A DNA stretch of 64,000 nucleotides, taken from NCBI GenBank assembly GCA_016792585.1, contig JAEULB010000092.1, positions 1 through 64,000 of the forward strand. The letters are read 5' to 3'. Below are positions 53,926 to 60,988 of this stretch, piece by piece. The notes beneath the pieces were generated by a model, which did not search any database, was not told the origin of the DNA, and worked only from the letters and a program-made list of their open reading frames with translations. Origin of the DNA: Rhodospirillaceae bacterium (lineage in GTDB: Bacteria > Pseudomonadota > Alphaproteobacteria > SHVZ01). Every line of letters starts with the position of its first letter. Within the stretch, counting starts at the first letter, position 1. A program made the position numbers and the translations under genes.

Positions 53926-55437
53926 ATGCGGGACGCGACGCCGCTCGTTCGCCTCTACGGATGGAATCGTCGGCGGCGGCTCGTGAAGCAAGACGCCGCG
54001 GCAACTCAAGAGCGGCAGCTTCACCGATTGTCGCATCGCGCTCGCGATACGCGTTTCGGCCGCGCCCATGACTTCCGGTCGATCGACTCCGTCGCCGCCT
54101 ACCAGTCGGCGGTGCCGCTCCGGCGCTACGAGGATCTCTGGCGCGAGTGGTTCAGGCCGGTGTTCCCGGCGATCGACAACGTGACCTGGCCCGGGTCGAT
54201 CGGCCATCTCGCGGTCAGCTCCGGCACCTCCTCGGGCACGACCAAGTGGATCCCGGTGACCTCCGAGATGATGCGCTCCAACACCAGGGCCGCGCTCGAC
54301 GGGCTCACCTGGCATCTCGCGGCCAATCCCCAGAGCCGGATCTTCGGCGGGCCGAGCCTCGTGCTCGGCGGCTCGACCGGCCTGGTCGAGCGCGCACCCG
54401 GCGTGCGCTCGGGCGATCTCAGCGGCATTGCCGCGAGCCAGGTGCCGTTCTGGGCGCAGAGCCGCTACTTCCCGCCGCCGGACCTGGCGCTGCTCGAGAA
54501 CTGGGACGAGAAGCTCGATCGCATCGCCCGCGCCGCGCCTAACGACATCCGCTCGATCGGCGGCACGCCGAGCTGGCTTCTGATCCTGTTCGACCGCCTG
54601 GCGCAGCTCCACCCCGACCGGCCGCGGCGCCTCGCCTCGTACTTCCCGAAGCTCGAGATGATCGTGCATGGCGGCGTCGGCTTCGCCCCCTATCGCAGCG
54701 CCTTCGAGCGCTGGCTCGACGGCAGCCGCGCCGAGACCCGCGAGGTCTATGCGGCGAGCGAAGGCTTCATCGCCGTCGCCGATCGCGGGCCCGGCGAGGG
54801 CATGCGGCTCATCCTCGACAACGGCCTCTTCTTCGAGTTCGTGCCGGTCGAGGAGCTGGGATCGGCGAGTCCGATACGTCACTGGATCGGCAATGCCGAG
54901 ACCGGCGTCGACTACGCGATCGTGCTCACGACCAATGCCGGGCTGTTCGGCTACGTCATCGGCGACACGGTGCGCCTGGTCGACCGCGACCCGCCGCGGC
55001 TGCTGGTCACCGGACGCACCAGCTACTCGCTCTCCGCCTTCGGCGAGCACCTGATCGGCGAGGAGCTGGAGGGCGGCGTCGCCGCGGCGGCGCAGGCCAT
55101 CGGCGCCATAGTCGCCGATTTCAGCGTCGGCGCGCTCTATCCCGACGACCGCCACCCGCTCGGTCGGCATCTGTTCATCGTCGAGCTCGATCCGCCGCCA
55201 TCGCCGGAAGCGCTGGCGCGTTTCGCGCGCACGCTCGACGCGGACCTCGCGGCGCGCAACGAGGACTACGCCGCGCATCGCGCCGGCGGTCACGGCATGG
55301 ATGCGCCTGAGGTCGCCGCGGTCCCCCGCGGCTTCTTCGCCGACTGGATGCGCGAGCGCGGCAAGCTCGGCGGCCAGAACAAGGTGCCGCGCGTCGTCTC
55401 CGGCGAGCTTCTCGACGATCTCCGCCGGCGGCTCTAG
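53926..55437 (+). CDS. GH3 family acyl-acid amido synthetase-like protein
   Basis: This is a 503-residue protein of the GH3 family (ANL superfamily), best known from plants, where members conjugate auxin or jasmonate to amino acids. The ATP-binding motif is SSGTSSGTTKWIPVT, followed by GGTPSWLLILFDRL, MIVHGGVGFAPYRSAF, VYAASEGFIAVAD and the hinge VTGRTSYSLSAFGEHL. Bacterial members make acyl-amide conjugates of unknown kind. It starts 3 nt after the hydrolase stop and ends in a CTAG shared with the convergent dipeptidase gene. Confidence 0.9.
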   Translation: MRDATPLVRLYGWNRRRRLVKQDAAATQERQLHRLSHRARDTRFGRAHDFRSIDSVAAYQSAVPLRRYEDLWREWFRPVFPAIDNVTWPGSIGHLAVSSGTSSGTTKWIPVTSEMMRSNTRAALDGLTWHLAANPQSRIFGGPSLVLGGSTGLVERAPGVRSGDLSGIAASQVPFWAQSRYFPPPDLALLENWDEKLDRIARAAPNDIRSIGGTPSWLLILFDRLAQLHPDRPRRLASYFPKLEMIVHGGVGFAPYRSAFERWLDGSRAETREVYAASEGFIAVADRGPGEGMRLILDNGLFFEFVPVEELGSASPIRHWIGNAETGVDYAIVLTTNAGLFGYVIGDTVRLVDRDPPRLLVTGRTSYSLSAFGEHLIGEELEGGVAAAAQAIGAIVADFSVGALYPDDRHPLGRHLFIVELDPPPSPEALARFARTLDADLAARNEDYAAHRAGGHGMDAPEVAAVPRGFFADWMRERGKLGGQNKVPRVVSGELLDDLRRRL

Positions 55438-56414
55438 CGCCAGAAGGTGCGGGCGAGCCGGAGATAGTTGCCGCCGAGGAACTTCCTCACATCCTCGTCG
55501 CCATAGCCGCGCTCCAGCATGAGCGCCACCAGGTCGACGAGCTGCGCCGGTTGCGCGTAGCGGAAGCCAGGCCAGTTCGGATCCCTCGCCTGCGGCCATT
55601 CGTCGGCACGGGACCGGGCGAAATTGGTCACCGCCTCGGCGTCGAAGACGAGGTCGAGGCCGAGCCCCACATGGTCGATGCCGACGAGCCGGACGACGTG
55701 GTCGACATGCCGGAACAGCGCCTCCGTCGAGGCGTTCAGGTCGCCGAGATAGTCGCTCGATCCCGAGATCCCGACGAGCCCGCCGGTCGCGGCGCAGGCT
55801 TTGATCTGCAGGTCCGTCAGATTGCGGTAGTGCGGCTGCACCGACGCCGCGTTCGAATGCGTGAACAGCACCGGCCGCGTCGCCGCTTCCATCGCCTCCA
55901 GGCTGGTGCGCAGGCCGACATGGCTCAGGTCCAGCATCATGCCGACCCGCTCCATCTCGGCGATCAGGCTGCGGCCCCACTTGGTGAGGCCGCCATCGGA
56001 CGCCTCGGCGCAGCCGCCCCCGGCCGAGTTCGAGACGTTGAAGGCGAGCAGCGTGTGGCGGACGCCGAGACGGAAGAACGGCTCGATCACGCTCAAGTCG
56101 CGCTCGAAGCAGTTGGTGCCTTCGAAGTGCAGCGTGACCGCGAGCTTGCCGGCGGCCTTGGCGGCAAGCACGTCGTCGGCCTTCTCGACCAGAACCAGGG
56201 ATGGATCGGAGAGGATGCGCTTGTGCGCGGCGGCGACACGGGCGAAGGCCTGGCCCAGGTTCTGGTCGTCGCCGGCGATGGTCAGAGAGATCAGGTTCCA
56301 TCCGGCCGCGGCCAAGACCGGAAGCTTGTCCCAGTCGTTGCCGGCCCAGGGCTCGAGCGGCCAGACATTGTCCCAGACGAGTGCGTCCTTCGCGAGACCC
56401 GCGGCGCGATCCAT
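55434..56414 (-). CDS. Membrane dipeptidase-like protein (peptidase M19)
   Basis: This is a 326-residue protein (from 56414) of the M19 renal-dipeptidase family with ALVWDNVWPLEPWAG in place of the usual HxD start, HFEGTNCFERDLSVIEPFFR, MMLDLSHVGLRTSLEAMEAA, LFTHSNAASVQPHYRNLTD and HVGLGLDLVFD. The first metal motif reads DNVWP rather than DGHND, so activity may be altered. The start at 56414 follows AGGGGCAAAG. It converges on the GH3 gene and diverges from the dehydrogenase. Confidence 0.87.
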   Translation of the reverse strand: MDRAAGLAKDALVWDNVWPLEPWAGNDWDKLPVLAAAGWNLISLTIAGDDQNLGQAFARVAAAHKRILSDPSLVLVEKADDVLAAKAAGKLAVTLHFEGTNCFERDLSVIEPFFRLGVRHTLLAFNVSNSAGGGCAEASDGGLTKWGRSLIAEMERVGMMLDLSHVGLRTSLEAMEAATRPVLFTHSNAASVQPHYRNLTDLQIKACAATGGLVGISGSSDYLGDLNASTEALFRHVDHVVRLVGIDHVGLGLDLVFDAEAVTNFARSRADEWPQARDPNWPGFRYAQPAQLVDLVALMLERGYGDEDVRKFLGGNYLRLARTFWR

Positions 56415-56479
56415 TTTCTTTGCCCCTCGGTCGAATGGCGGCACACTCGCACCGAAGTCAGAGCGAGGTCACGCCTACC

Positions 56480-57367
56480 ATGGTCTTCCCGAAATTCGAT
56501 CCGACGCGGCCGATCGCGATCGTCGGCTGCGGCGTCATGGGCGCCAAGGTCGCCTGGGCCTGCGCGCGCATCGGCATCAAGACCCGCGCCTTCGACACCT
56601 CAGGCCCGGTGCTGGAGGTGGCGCTCGGAACCGTTCACGGCTGGAGCGAGGGCGAGGAGCGCCGGCTCCTGACCGAGAGCCTGTCGTTCACGACCGATCT
56701 CGATCTTGCGCTCGACGGCGCGCAGCTCGCCTTCGAGAACGTGCCGGAGGATCTCGCGCTCAAGCAGCGGGTCCATGCCGATATCGGACAGCGCCTCGGC
56801 GCCGATGCCTATATGGGCTCCAACACCTCGTCGCTGCTGTGCACGCCGCTCGCCGACGCGTCCGGACGGCCGGAGCGCTTCTTCAACATGAACTTCACCG
56901 ATCCGCGCTCCCAGGGGCTGGTCGAGATCATGGGCGGATCGAAGACCGCGCCCGAGACCATCGCCTTCGCACTCGACTGGGCGAAGGCGATCGACATGAT
57001 CCCGATCCTCACCCGCGCCGAGCAGATGGGCTATTCCTTCAATCGCCTCTGGCGGGCGATCAAGAAGGAGGTGCTGCAGCAATGGGGGCGCGGCGCCGGC
57101 CTGCCCGAGGACATCGACCGCGCCTGGATGCTCACCTTCGGTATGCCGTACGGCCCATTCGGGCTGATGGACCAGGTGGGCCTGGCGACCATCCTCAAGA
57201 TCGAGGAGCGCTACTTCGCGGCGTCGGGCGACGAGAGCGACCGGCCGCCGAAGAAACTCTACGAGATGGTTGCGCGTGGCGAACTCGGCGTCGCCACGAA
57301 CAGGGGCTTCTATACCTATCCTGACCCGGCCTATGAGCGGCCGGAGTGGCTGAAAGGCGGGAGCTGA
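56480..57367 (+). CDS. 3-hydroxyacyl-CoA dehydrogenase family protein
   Basis: This is a 295-residue two-domain protein with the NAD motif PIAIVGCGVMGAKVAWACAR, the catalytic-side segment MGSNTSSLL with NMNFTDPRSQGLVEIMGG in the position of the usual H-F-F-P, and a C-terminal helical domain (GYSFNRLWRAIKKEVLQQWG; MDQVGLATIL). The usual catalytic His-Glu pair is not obvious (NMNF replaces HFFN), so it may serve another hydroxyacid. It diverges from the M19 gene. Confidence 0.85.
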   Translation: MVFPKFDPTRPIAIVGCGVMGAKVAWACARIGIKTRAFDTSGPVLEVALGTVHGWSEGEERRLLTESLSFTTDLDLALDGAQLAFENVPEDLALKQRVHADIGQRLGADAYMGSNTSSLLCTPLADASGRPERFFNMNFTDPRSQGLVEIMGGSKTAPETIAFALDWAKAIDMIPILTRAEQMGYSFNRLWRAIKKEVLQQWGRGAGLPEDIDRAWMLTFGMPYGPFGLMDQVGLATILKIEERYFAASGDESDRPPKKLYEMVARGELGVATNRGFYTYPDPAYERPEWLKGGS

Positions 57368-57392
57368 TTCGCTCCCGCCTCAGCGGTCCCGC

Positions 57393-57515
57393 CTACTTCT
57401 TCCCGGCGGGCTTGCCCTTCGAGGCCGGGAATGTCGGCGTAGCGGCTGCGGCCTTGACCTTGTTCTGCTTCGGCTTCTTCGCTTCGCGATTGCTGCGCTG
57501 CTGACCTTTGGCCAT
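57393..57515 (-). CDS. Small basic protein of 40 residues
   Basis: A short reading frame MAKGQQRSNREAKKPKQNKV continues to FPASKGKPAGKK and stops with TAG. It is rich in Lys, Gln and Ala. Proteins with this MAKGQQRSNREAKKPK start recur in alphaproteobacteria as unannotated or hypothetical entries (from memory). A GGGGAGAG ribosome site is 6 nt upstream of the ATG. It converges on the dehydrogenase gene with a 25-nt gap. Function unknown; nucleic-acid or ribosome association is possible. Confidence 0.7.
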   Translation of the reverse strand: MAKGQQRSNREAKKPKQNKVKAAAATPTFPASKGKPAGKK

Positions 57516-57603
57516 GTCGATCTCTCCCCGGTGAGCCCCGCAAGCGTGCGAGGCGGTTGCTTCCCTCAGGGGTTATAGGCGCTTGCCGCAGCGGAGTCCG
57601 ATT

Positions 57604-57915
57604 TTACCCGAGGCCGAAATGCGCGCGCGCCATGGTGCAGGCATCGTCGCCCGGCTCGCAGGCCCTGCACACCTCCGGCCTGGCCTCATAGATGCTGCAC
57701 GAGGTAGCGACGCCGACCTCGCCGGCCAACGCCAAGCAGCGGTCGCCCTCGCAGCGCATCCGACCGGCTGCGTCGTCGAGCAGCCTGGGCGGAATGCGCG
57801 CGATGGCCTCGTCGTCCTCGAGGGTCAGCCGCGGCCACTCGCGCGAATAGGCGCAACAGGCGCCGCAGATCCGGCAATCCGGAACCGCGGGATCGCCTGT
57901 CGCCGCGGCGGCCAC
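57604..57915 (-). CDS. YkgJ-type cysteine cluster protein
   Basis: This is a 103-residue protein with the YkgJ/CxxCxxCC arrangement: PDCRICGACCAYSREW, CEGDRCLAL, ATSCSIYEARPEVCRACEPG. The eight or so Cys could hold zinc or an Fe-S cluster. GTG 57915 shares a G with the DUF6481 stop (TAGTG), so the two are coupled. Function unknown. Confidence 0.85.
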   Translation of the reverse strand: MAAAATGDPAVPDCRICGACCAYSREWPRLTLEDDEAIARIPPRLLDDAAGRMRCEGDRCLALAGEVGVATSCSIYEARPEVCRACEPGDDACTMARAHFGLG

Positions 57916-58265
57916 TACTTCTTCTTCTGGGCCTTGGCGGCCTTGCGCGCGGCGTAGCGCGCGTCGCGGGCGGCCTTCTGGCGCGCCTCCTCGGCTTCCT
58001 TCTCGGCCGCTTCCCTGGCCCATCGCGCCTCTTCCTCGGCCTTGGCCTCGGCGGCCTTGCGGGCGGCTTCTGCCTCCTTGGCCGCACGACGCTCGGCCTC
58101 ACGCACCTCGCGCGCCGCGTGGATGGCCTCGCGCTCTGCCCGGCGCGCGGCGACTTCAGGATCGTCCGCCTTCGGCTGCGCCTTGAACTTCTCCAAGGCC
58201 TTCTTCCGTGCTTCGTTCGCCGTCTTCAGCCTCTCGCTGAAGGTGTCCTGTCTGTATCCGCTCAT
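57915..58265 (-). CDS. DUF6481 family small helical protein
   Basis: This is a 116-residue, highly charged Ala/Lys/Glu/Arg-rich protein (MSGYRQDTFSERLKTANEAR; LEKFKAQPKADDPEVAARRA) predicted as a long helix or coiled coil. DUF6481 proteins are common in alphaproteobacteria with unknown role. ATG 58265 fits the family start. It is followed directly by the Cys-cluster gene and is divergent from the aminotransferase over 194 nt. Confidence 0.85.
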   Translation of the reverse strand: MSGYRQDTFSERLKTANEARKKALEKFKAQPKADDPEVAARRAEREAIHAAREVREAERRAAKEAEAARKAAEAKAEEEARWAREAAEKEAEEARQKAARDARYAARKAAKAQKKK

Positions 58266-58459
58266 GTTTCCTTGATCTCGTGCGCCACCGCCGACCACCG
58301 GTCGGGCGGGCCTGATTTTGGGGGAATGGTCGGCCGTCTCGGCCGTCGCGGCCACATATAGGGTCGGAATGTTGCCTTGGCCACCCGATAGCACTAGCCT
58401 CGGACCCGACTTCGCGATATTTCCGATACGAAACTTCCCCGACTTGAATGGAGTGGGCG

Positions 58460-59854
58460 ATGCCCGACCAGGCCCCGGCACAGTGGCTCAGCAATTCCCT
58501 GATCGTCTCGAAGTACCGGGAAAAGACCCCGGGCTCGGAGAAGCTGGCCCGGCAGGCGGCCGACCTCTTCCCCTCCGGCCTCACCCATGATTCGCGCTAT
58601 CTCGAGCCCTATTCGCTCTATGTCGACCGGGCCCAGGGCTCGCACAAGTGGGACGTCGACGGGAACGAGTACATCGACTACTTCGGCGGCCACGGCGCTC
58701 TGATCCTCGGCCACAATCATCCCGAGGTGACCAAGGCGGTCCAGGAGCAGACGGCGAAGGGCAGCCATTTCGGCGCCAGCCACCCGCTCGAGGTCCGCTG
58801 GGCCGAGCTGATCCGCGAGATGGTGCCGTCGGCCGAGCGCGTGCGCTTCACCTCCTCGGGCACCGAGGCGACGCTGATGGGGCTCCGTCTCGCCCGCGCC
58901 TTTACCGGCCGCTCGAAGATGCTGCGCTTCAAGATGCATTTCCACGGCTGGCACGACCACATGACCTCGGGCATGGCCAACCACTTCGACGGGTCGCCGA
59001 CCGCCGGCGTGATCAAGGGCGTCACCGACTCCGTGGTGCTCGCCGACACCAACGACGAGGCCGGCACCCGGAAGGCGATCGAGGCCAATCCGGACATCGC
59101 CGCCGTGATCATCGAGCCGACCGGCGCCAGCTTCGGGCGCGTGCCGGTGAAGCCCTCCTTCCTGAACTTCCTCCGCAAGATCACCAAGGAGAAGGGCATC
59201 GTCCTGATCTTCGACGAGGTGGTGACCGGTTTCCGCGTCTCGCGCGGCGGCGCCCAGGCCGAGCTCGGCGTGATCCCCGACATGACCTCGCTCGCCAAGA
59301 TCGTCGCCGGCGGCCTTCCCGGCGGCGCCATCGTCGGACGCAAGGACATCATGGGGCTGCTCGACTTCGCCGAGACGAAGGCGAAGGGCGTTGAGAAGAT
59401 CCAGCATCCCGGCACCTACAACGCCAACCCGATCTCGGCTGCGGCCGGCATCGCGGCGCTGACCATCCTCAAGACCACCGATGCCAACAAGCGCGCCAAC
59501 GCGTCCGCCGAGAAGCTGCGCGGCCTGCTCAACGACGCGATCACGGCAGAGAACGTGCCGTGGGCGGCTTACGGCACCTATGCCGCCTTCCACATCTTCA
59601 CCAACCCGAAGCGCCGCGACATCTCGCCCAAGACCTTCGACGCGCTCGCGACGGATCCCGAAGAGCTGAAGGGAGCGTGGTCCGCCAACATCGCGCACAA
59701 GGTCCGGCTCGGCATGTTCGTGAACGGCGTCGACATCAACGCCGGCCCCGGCGGCATCATGTCGGCGGTCCATACCGACGCCGATCTGGAGAAGACCGCC
59801 GCCGCCTTCCGCGCGACCTTGAAGCTGCTGAAGGACGAGGGCGACCTCCGTTGA
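58460..59854 (+). CDS. Class III PLP aminotransferase (glutamate-1-semialdehyde aminomutase-like)
   Basis: This is a 464-residue fold-type I PLP enzyme. Features are the GSHKWDVDGNEYIDYFGGHG start motif, TSSGTEATLMGLRLARA for PLP phosphate, IIEPTGASFG, LIFDEVVTGFRV with the conserved Asp, and the Schiff-base Lys in MTSLAKIVAGGLPGGAI. It resembles HemL but lies in the wider aspartate-aminotransferase/GSA group; substrate unknown. ATG 58460 follows GGAGTGGG. It ends in a TTGA overlap with the ATC-hydrolase-like gene. Confidence 0.9.
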   Translation: MPDQAPAQWLSNSLIVSKYREKTPGSEKLARQAADLFPSGLTHDSRYLEPYSLYVDRAQGSHKWDVDGNEYIDYFGGHGALILGHNHPEVTKAVQEQTAKGSHFGASHPLEVRWAELIREMVPSAERVRFTSSGTEATLMGLRLARAFTGRSKMLRFKMHFHGWHDHMTSGMANHFDGSPTAGVIKGVTDSVVLADTNDEAGTRKAIEANPDIAAVIIEPTGASFGRVPVKPSFLNFLRKITKEKGIVLIFDEVVTGFRVSRGGAQAELGVIPDMTSLAKIVAGGLPGGAIVGRKDIMGLLDFAETKAKGVEKIQHPGTYNANPISAAAGIAALTILKTTDANKRANASAEKLRGLLNDAITAENVPWAAYGTYAAFHIFTNPKRRDISPKTFDALATDPEELKGAWSANIAHKVRLGMFVNGVDINAGPGGIMSAVHTDADLEKTAAAFRATLKLLKDEGDLR

Positions 59855-60339
59855 CCCTGCGAAACGCCGAGCAGCTCGAACGCGAGCTCAAGGACGCGTT
59901 CAAGAATCGCGCCCTGATCTACTGGGCGATCTACGACGAGCTCCGCACCGAGTTGGGTGCGGAGCAGGCGAAGACGCTTCTCTCGCGCGCGATCCGCCGG
60001 CGGGGCGAAGCGGCGGGCGATGCCCTCTTCCGCGGCACGCCGGCCGATCCGGTGGCGATCGGCCAGCGCTTCCTTGACGTCTCGCCGGCCGACGGCCGGC
60101 TCTTCCCGACCAAGGTCACGCGCGACGAAAAGGGCGGCATGCACATCCATGTGCAGGTCTGCCCGCTCAAGGAGGCCTGGGAGGAAGCGGGGCTTCCGGC
60201 CGCCGACATGGCGACGATCTGCAAGATCGCCGGCCATTTCGACAACGGCGTCTTCGAGAATCGCGGCGTGAAGTTCTCGGCCGACACCTGGACCGAGGGC
60301 AAGCCAGGCTGCTGCCATCTGCATCTCGAGCGGGCCTAG
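59851..60339 (+). CDS. L-2-amino-thiazoline-4-carboxylate (ATC) hydrolase-like protein
   Basis: This is a 162-residue protein with the pattern of the ATC hydrolase family: YWAIYDELRTELGAEQAKTL, then VCPLKEAWEEAGLPAADMAT and the C-terminal TEGKPGCCHLHL. Known members open a thiazoline ring on the way to cysteine; others are uncharacterised. TTG 59851 overlaps the aminotransferase stop as TTGA, with GAGGGCGA as ribosome site, so the two are coupled. It shares CTAG with the convergent PAS-like gene. Confidence 0.8.
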   Translation: MTLRNAEQLERELKDAFKNRALIYWAIYDELRTELGAEQAKTLLSRAIRRRGEAAGDALFRGTPADPVAIGQRFLDVSPADGRLFPTKVTRDEKGGMHIHVQVCPLKEAWEEAGLPAADMATICKIAGHFDNGVFENRGVKFSADTWTEGKPGCCHLHLERA

Positions 60340-60806
60340 CCCCTCCGCCGCCGCCTCGTCACCTCGTTGACCGGCTCGATGAACGACAGCGCGTAGTCGT
60401 CGTTGTCGAATCCGCGGAAGCGATATGACGTCACGTTGGTGAGGAAACGCCGGCGGTCGTTCGTATAGGTCGAGATGCGGCCGACGCTGCGTCCGTCGGC
60501 GAAGAGCCTGTCGAGGAACCGGCGGACGAACTCGACCACCGCGGTGCGCCGGCAGACGAAATCGAGCACCGTCGAGAGCAGGAGCTGCGGCCGGCGGCCG
60601 GTGTAGTGCTTGGTGAAGGCCAAGTTCGCGAACAGGATCGCGTTGTCCTTGGGCTCGCGGCGAAGCACCGTGATCGCGTTCGGCATCTCGAACTGGTCGA
60701 GGAATTCGATGATCGCGTCCCGATTGATGGCGTTGGCGGCGACGACGTTGGTGAGGGCGGCCTGTTCGAGCGAGCGGCGCTTACCGTCAAGATAGTCACT
60801 GGCCAT
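60336..60806 (-). CDS. PAS-like single-domain protein
   Basis: This is a 156-residue protein with a weak PAS pattern: EMPNAITVLRREPKDNAILF followed by ANLAFTKHYTGRRPQLLL, FADGRSVGRISTYTNDRRRF and a final beta strand (DDYALSFIEPVNEV). No output domain is present. The C-terminus is a basic RRRRRG. It is unlike the PAS_5 pair at 45.3-46.3 kb. Function not known. Confidence 0.6.
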   Translation of the reverse strand: MASDYLDGKRRSLEQAALTNVVAANAINRDAIIEFLDQFEMPNAITVLRREPKDNAILFANLAFTKHYTGRRPQLLLSTVLDFVCRRTAVVEFVRRFLDRLFADGRSVGRISTYTNDRRRFLTNVTSYRFRGFDNDDYALSFIEPVNEVTRRRRRG

Positions 60807-60935
60807 GGTGGTGTCGCGGCATCTCCCCCGAGGACGCGCGGAGATAGCCTGAGCTTCCCGCGTCCACGCCTAGACGGTGTGTCGCGCCGACCCTAACTCA
60901 TCTCGCGCATCAGGCAAAGATCACGAGCGAGGGAA

Positions 60936-60962
60936 ACAAAAAGCGCGGCCTTTCGGCCGCGC
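60936..60962 (-). terminator. Intrinsic terminator of nrdJ
   Basis: On the minus strand GCGCGGCC-GAAA-GGCCGCGC (60962-60943) is a perfect 8-bp stem with a GAAA tetraloop, followed directly by TTTTTGTTT. It lies 27 nt after the nrdJ stop codon. This is the clearest rho-independent terminator in the window. Confidence 0.92.
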
Positions 60963-60988
60963 CTTGTTAACTAAACCGATGTTTTCGG

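Noticed and set aside
53164-56301. 1045-residue open frame on the minus strand
   Set aside because: Mostly antisense to the hydrolase and GH3 genes and out of frame with the M19 gene; low-complexity Arg/Ala-rich translation without motifs.
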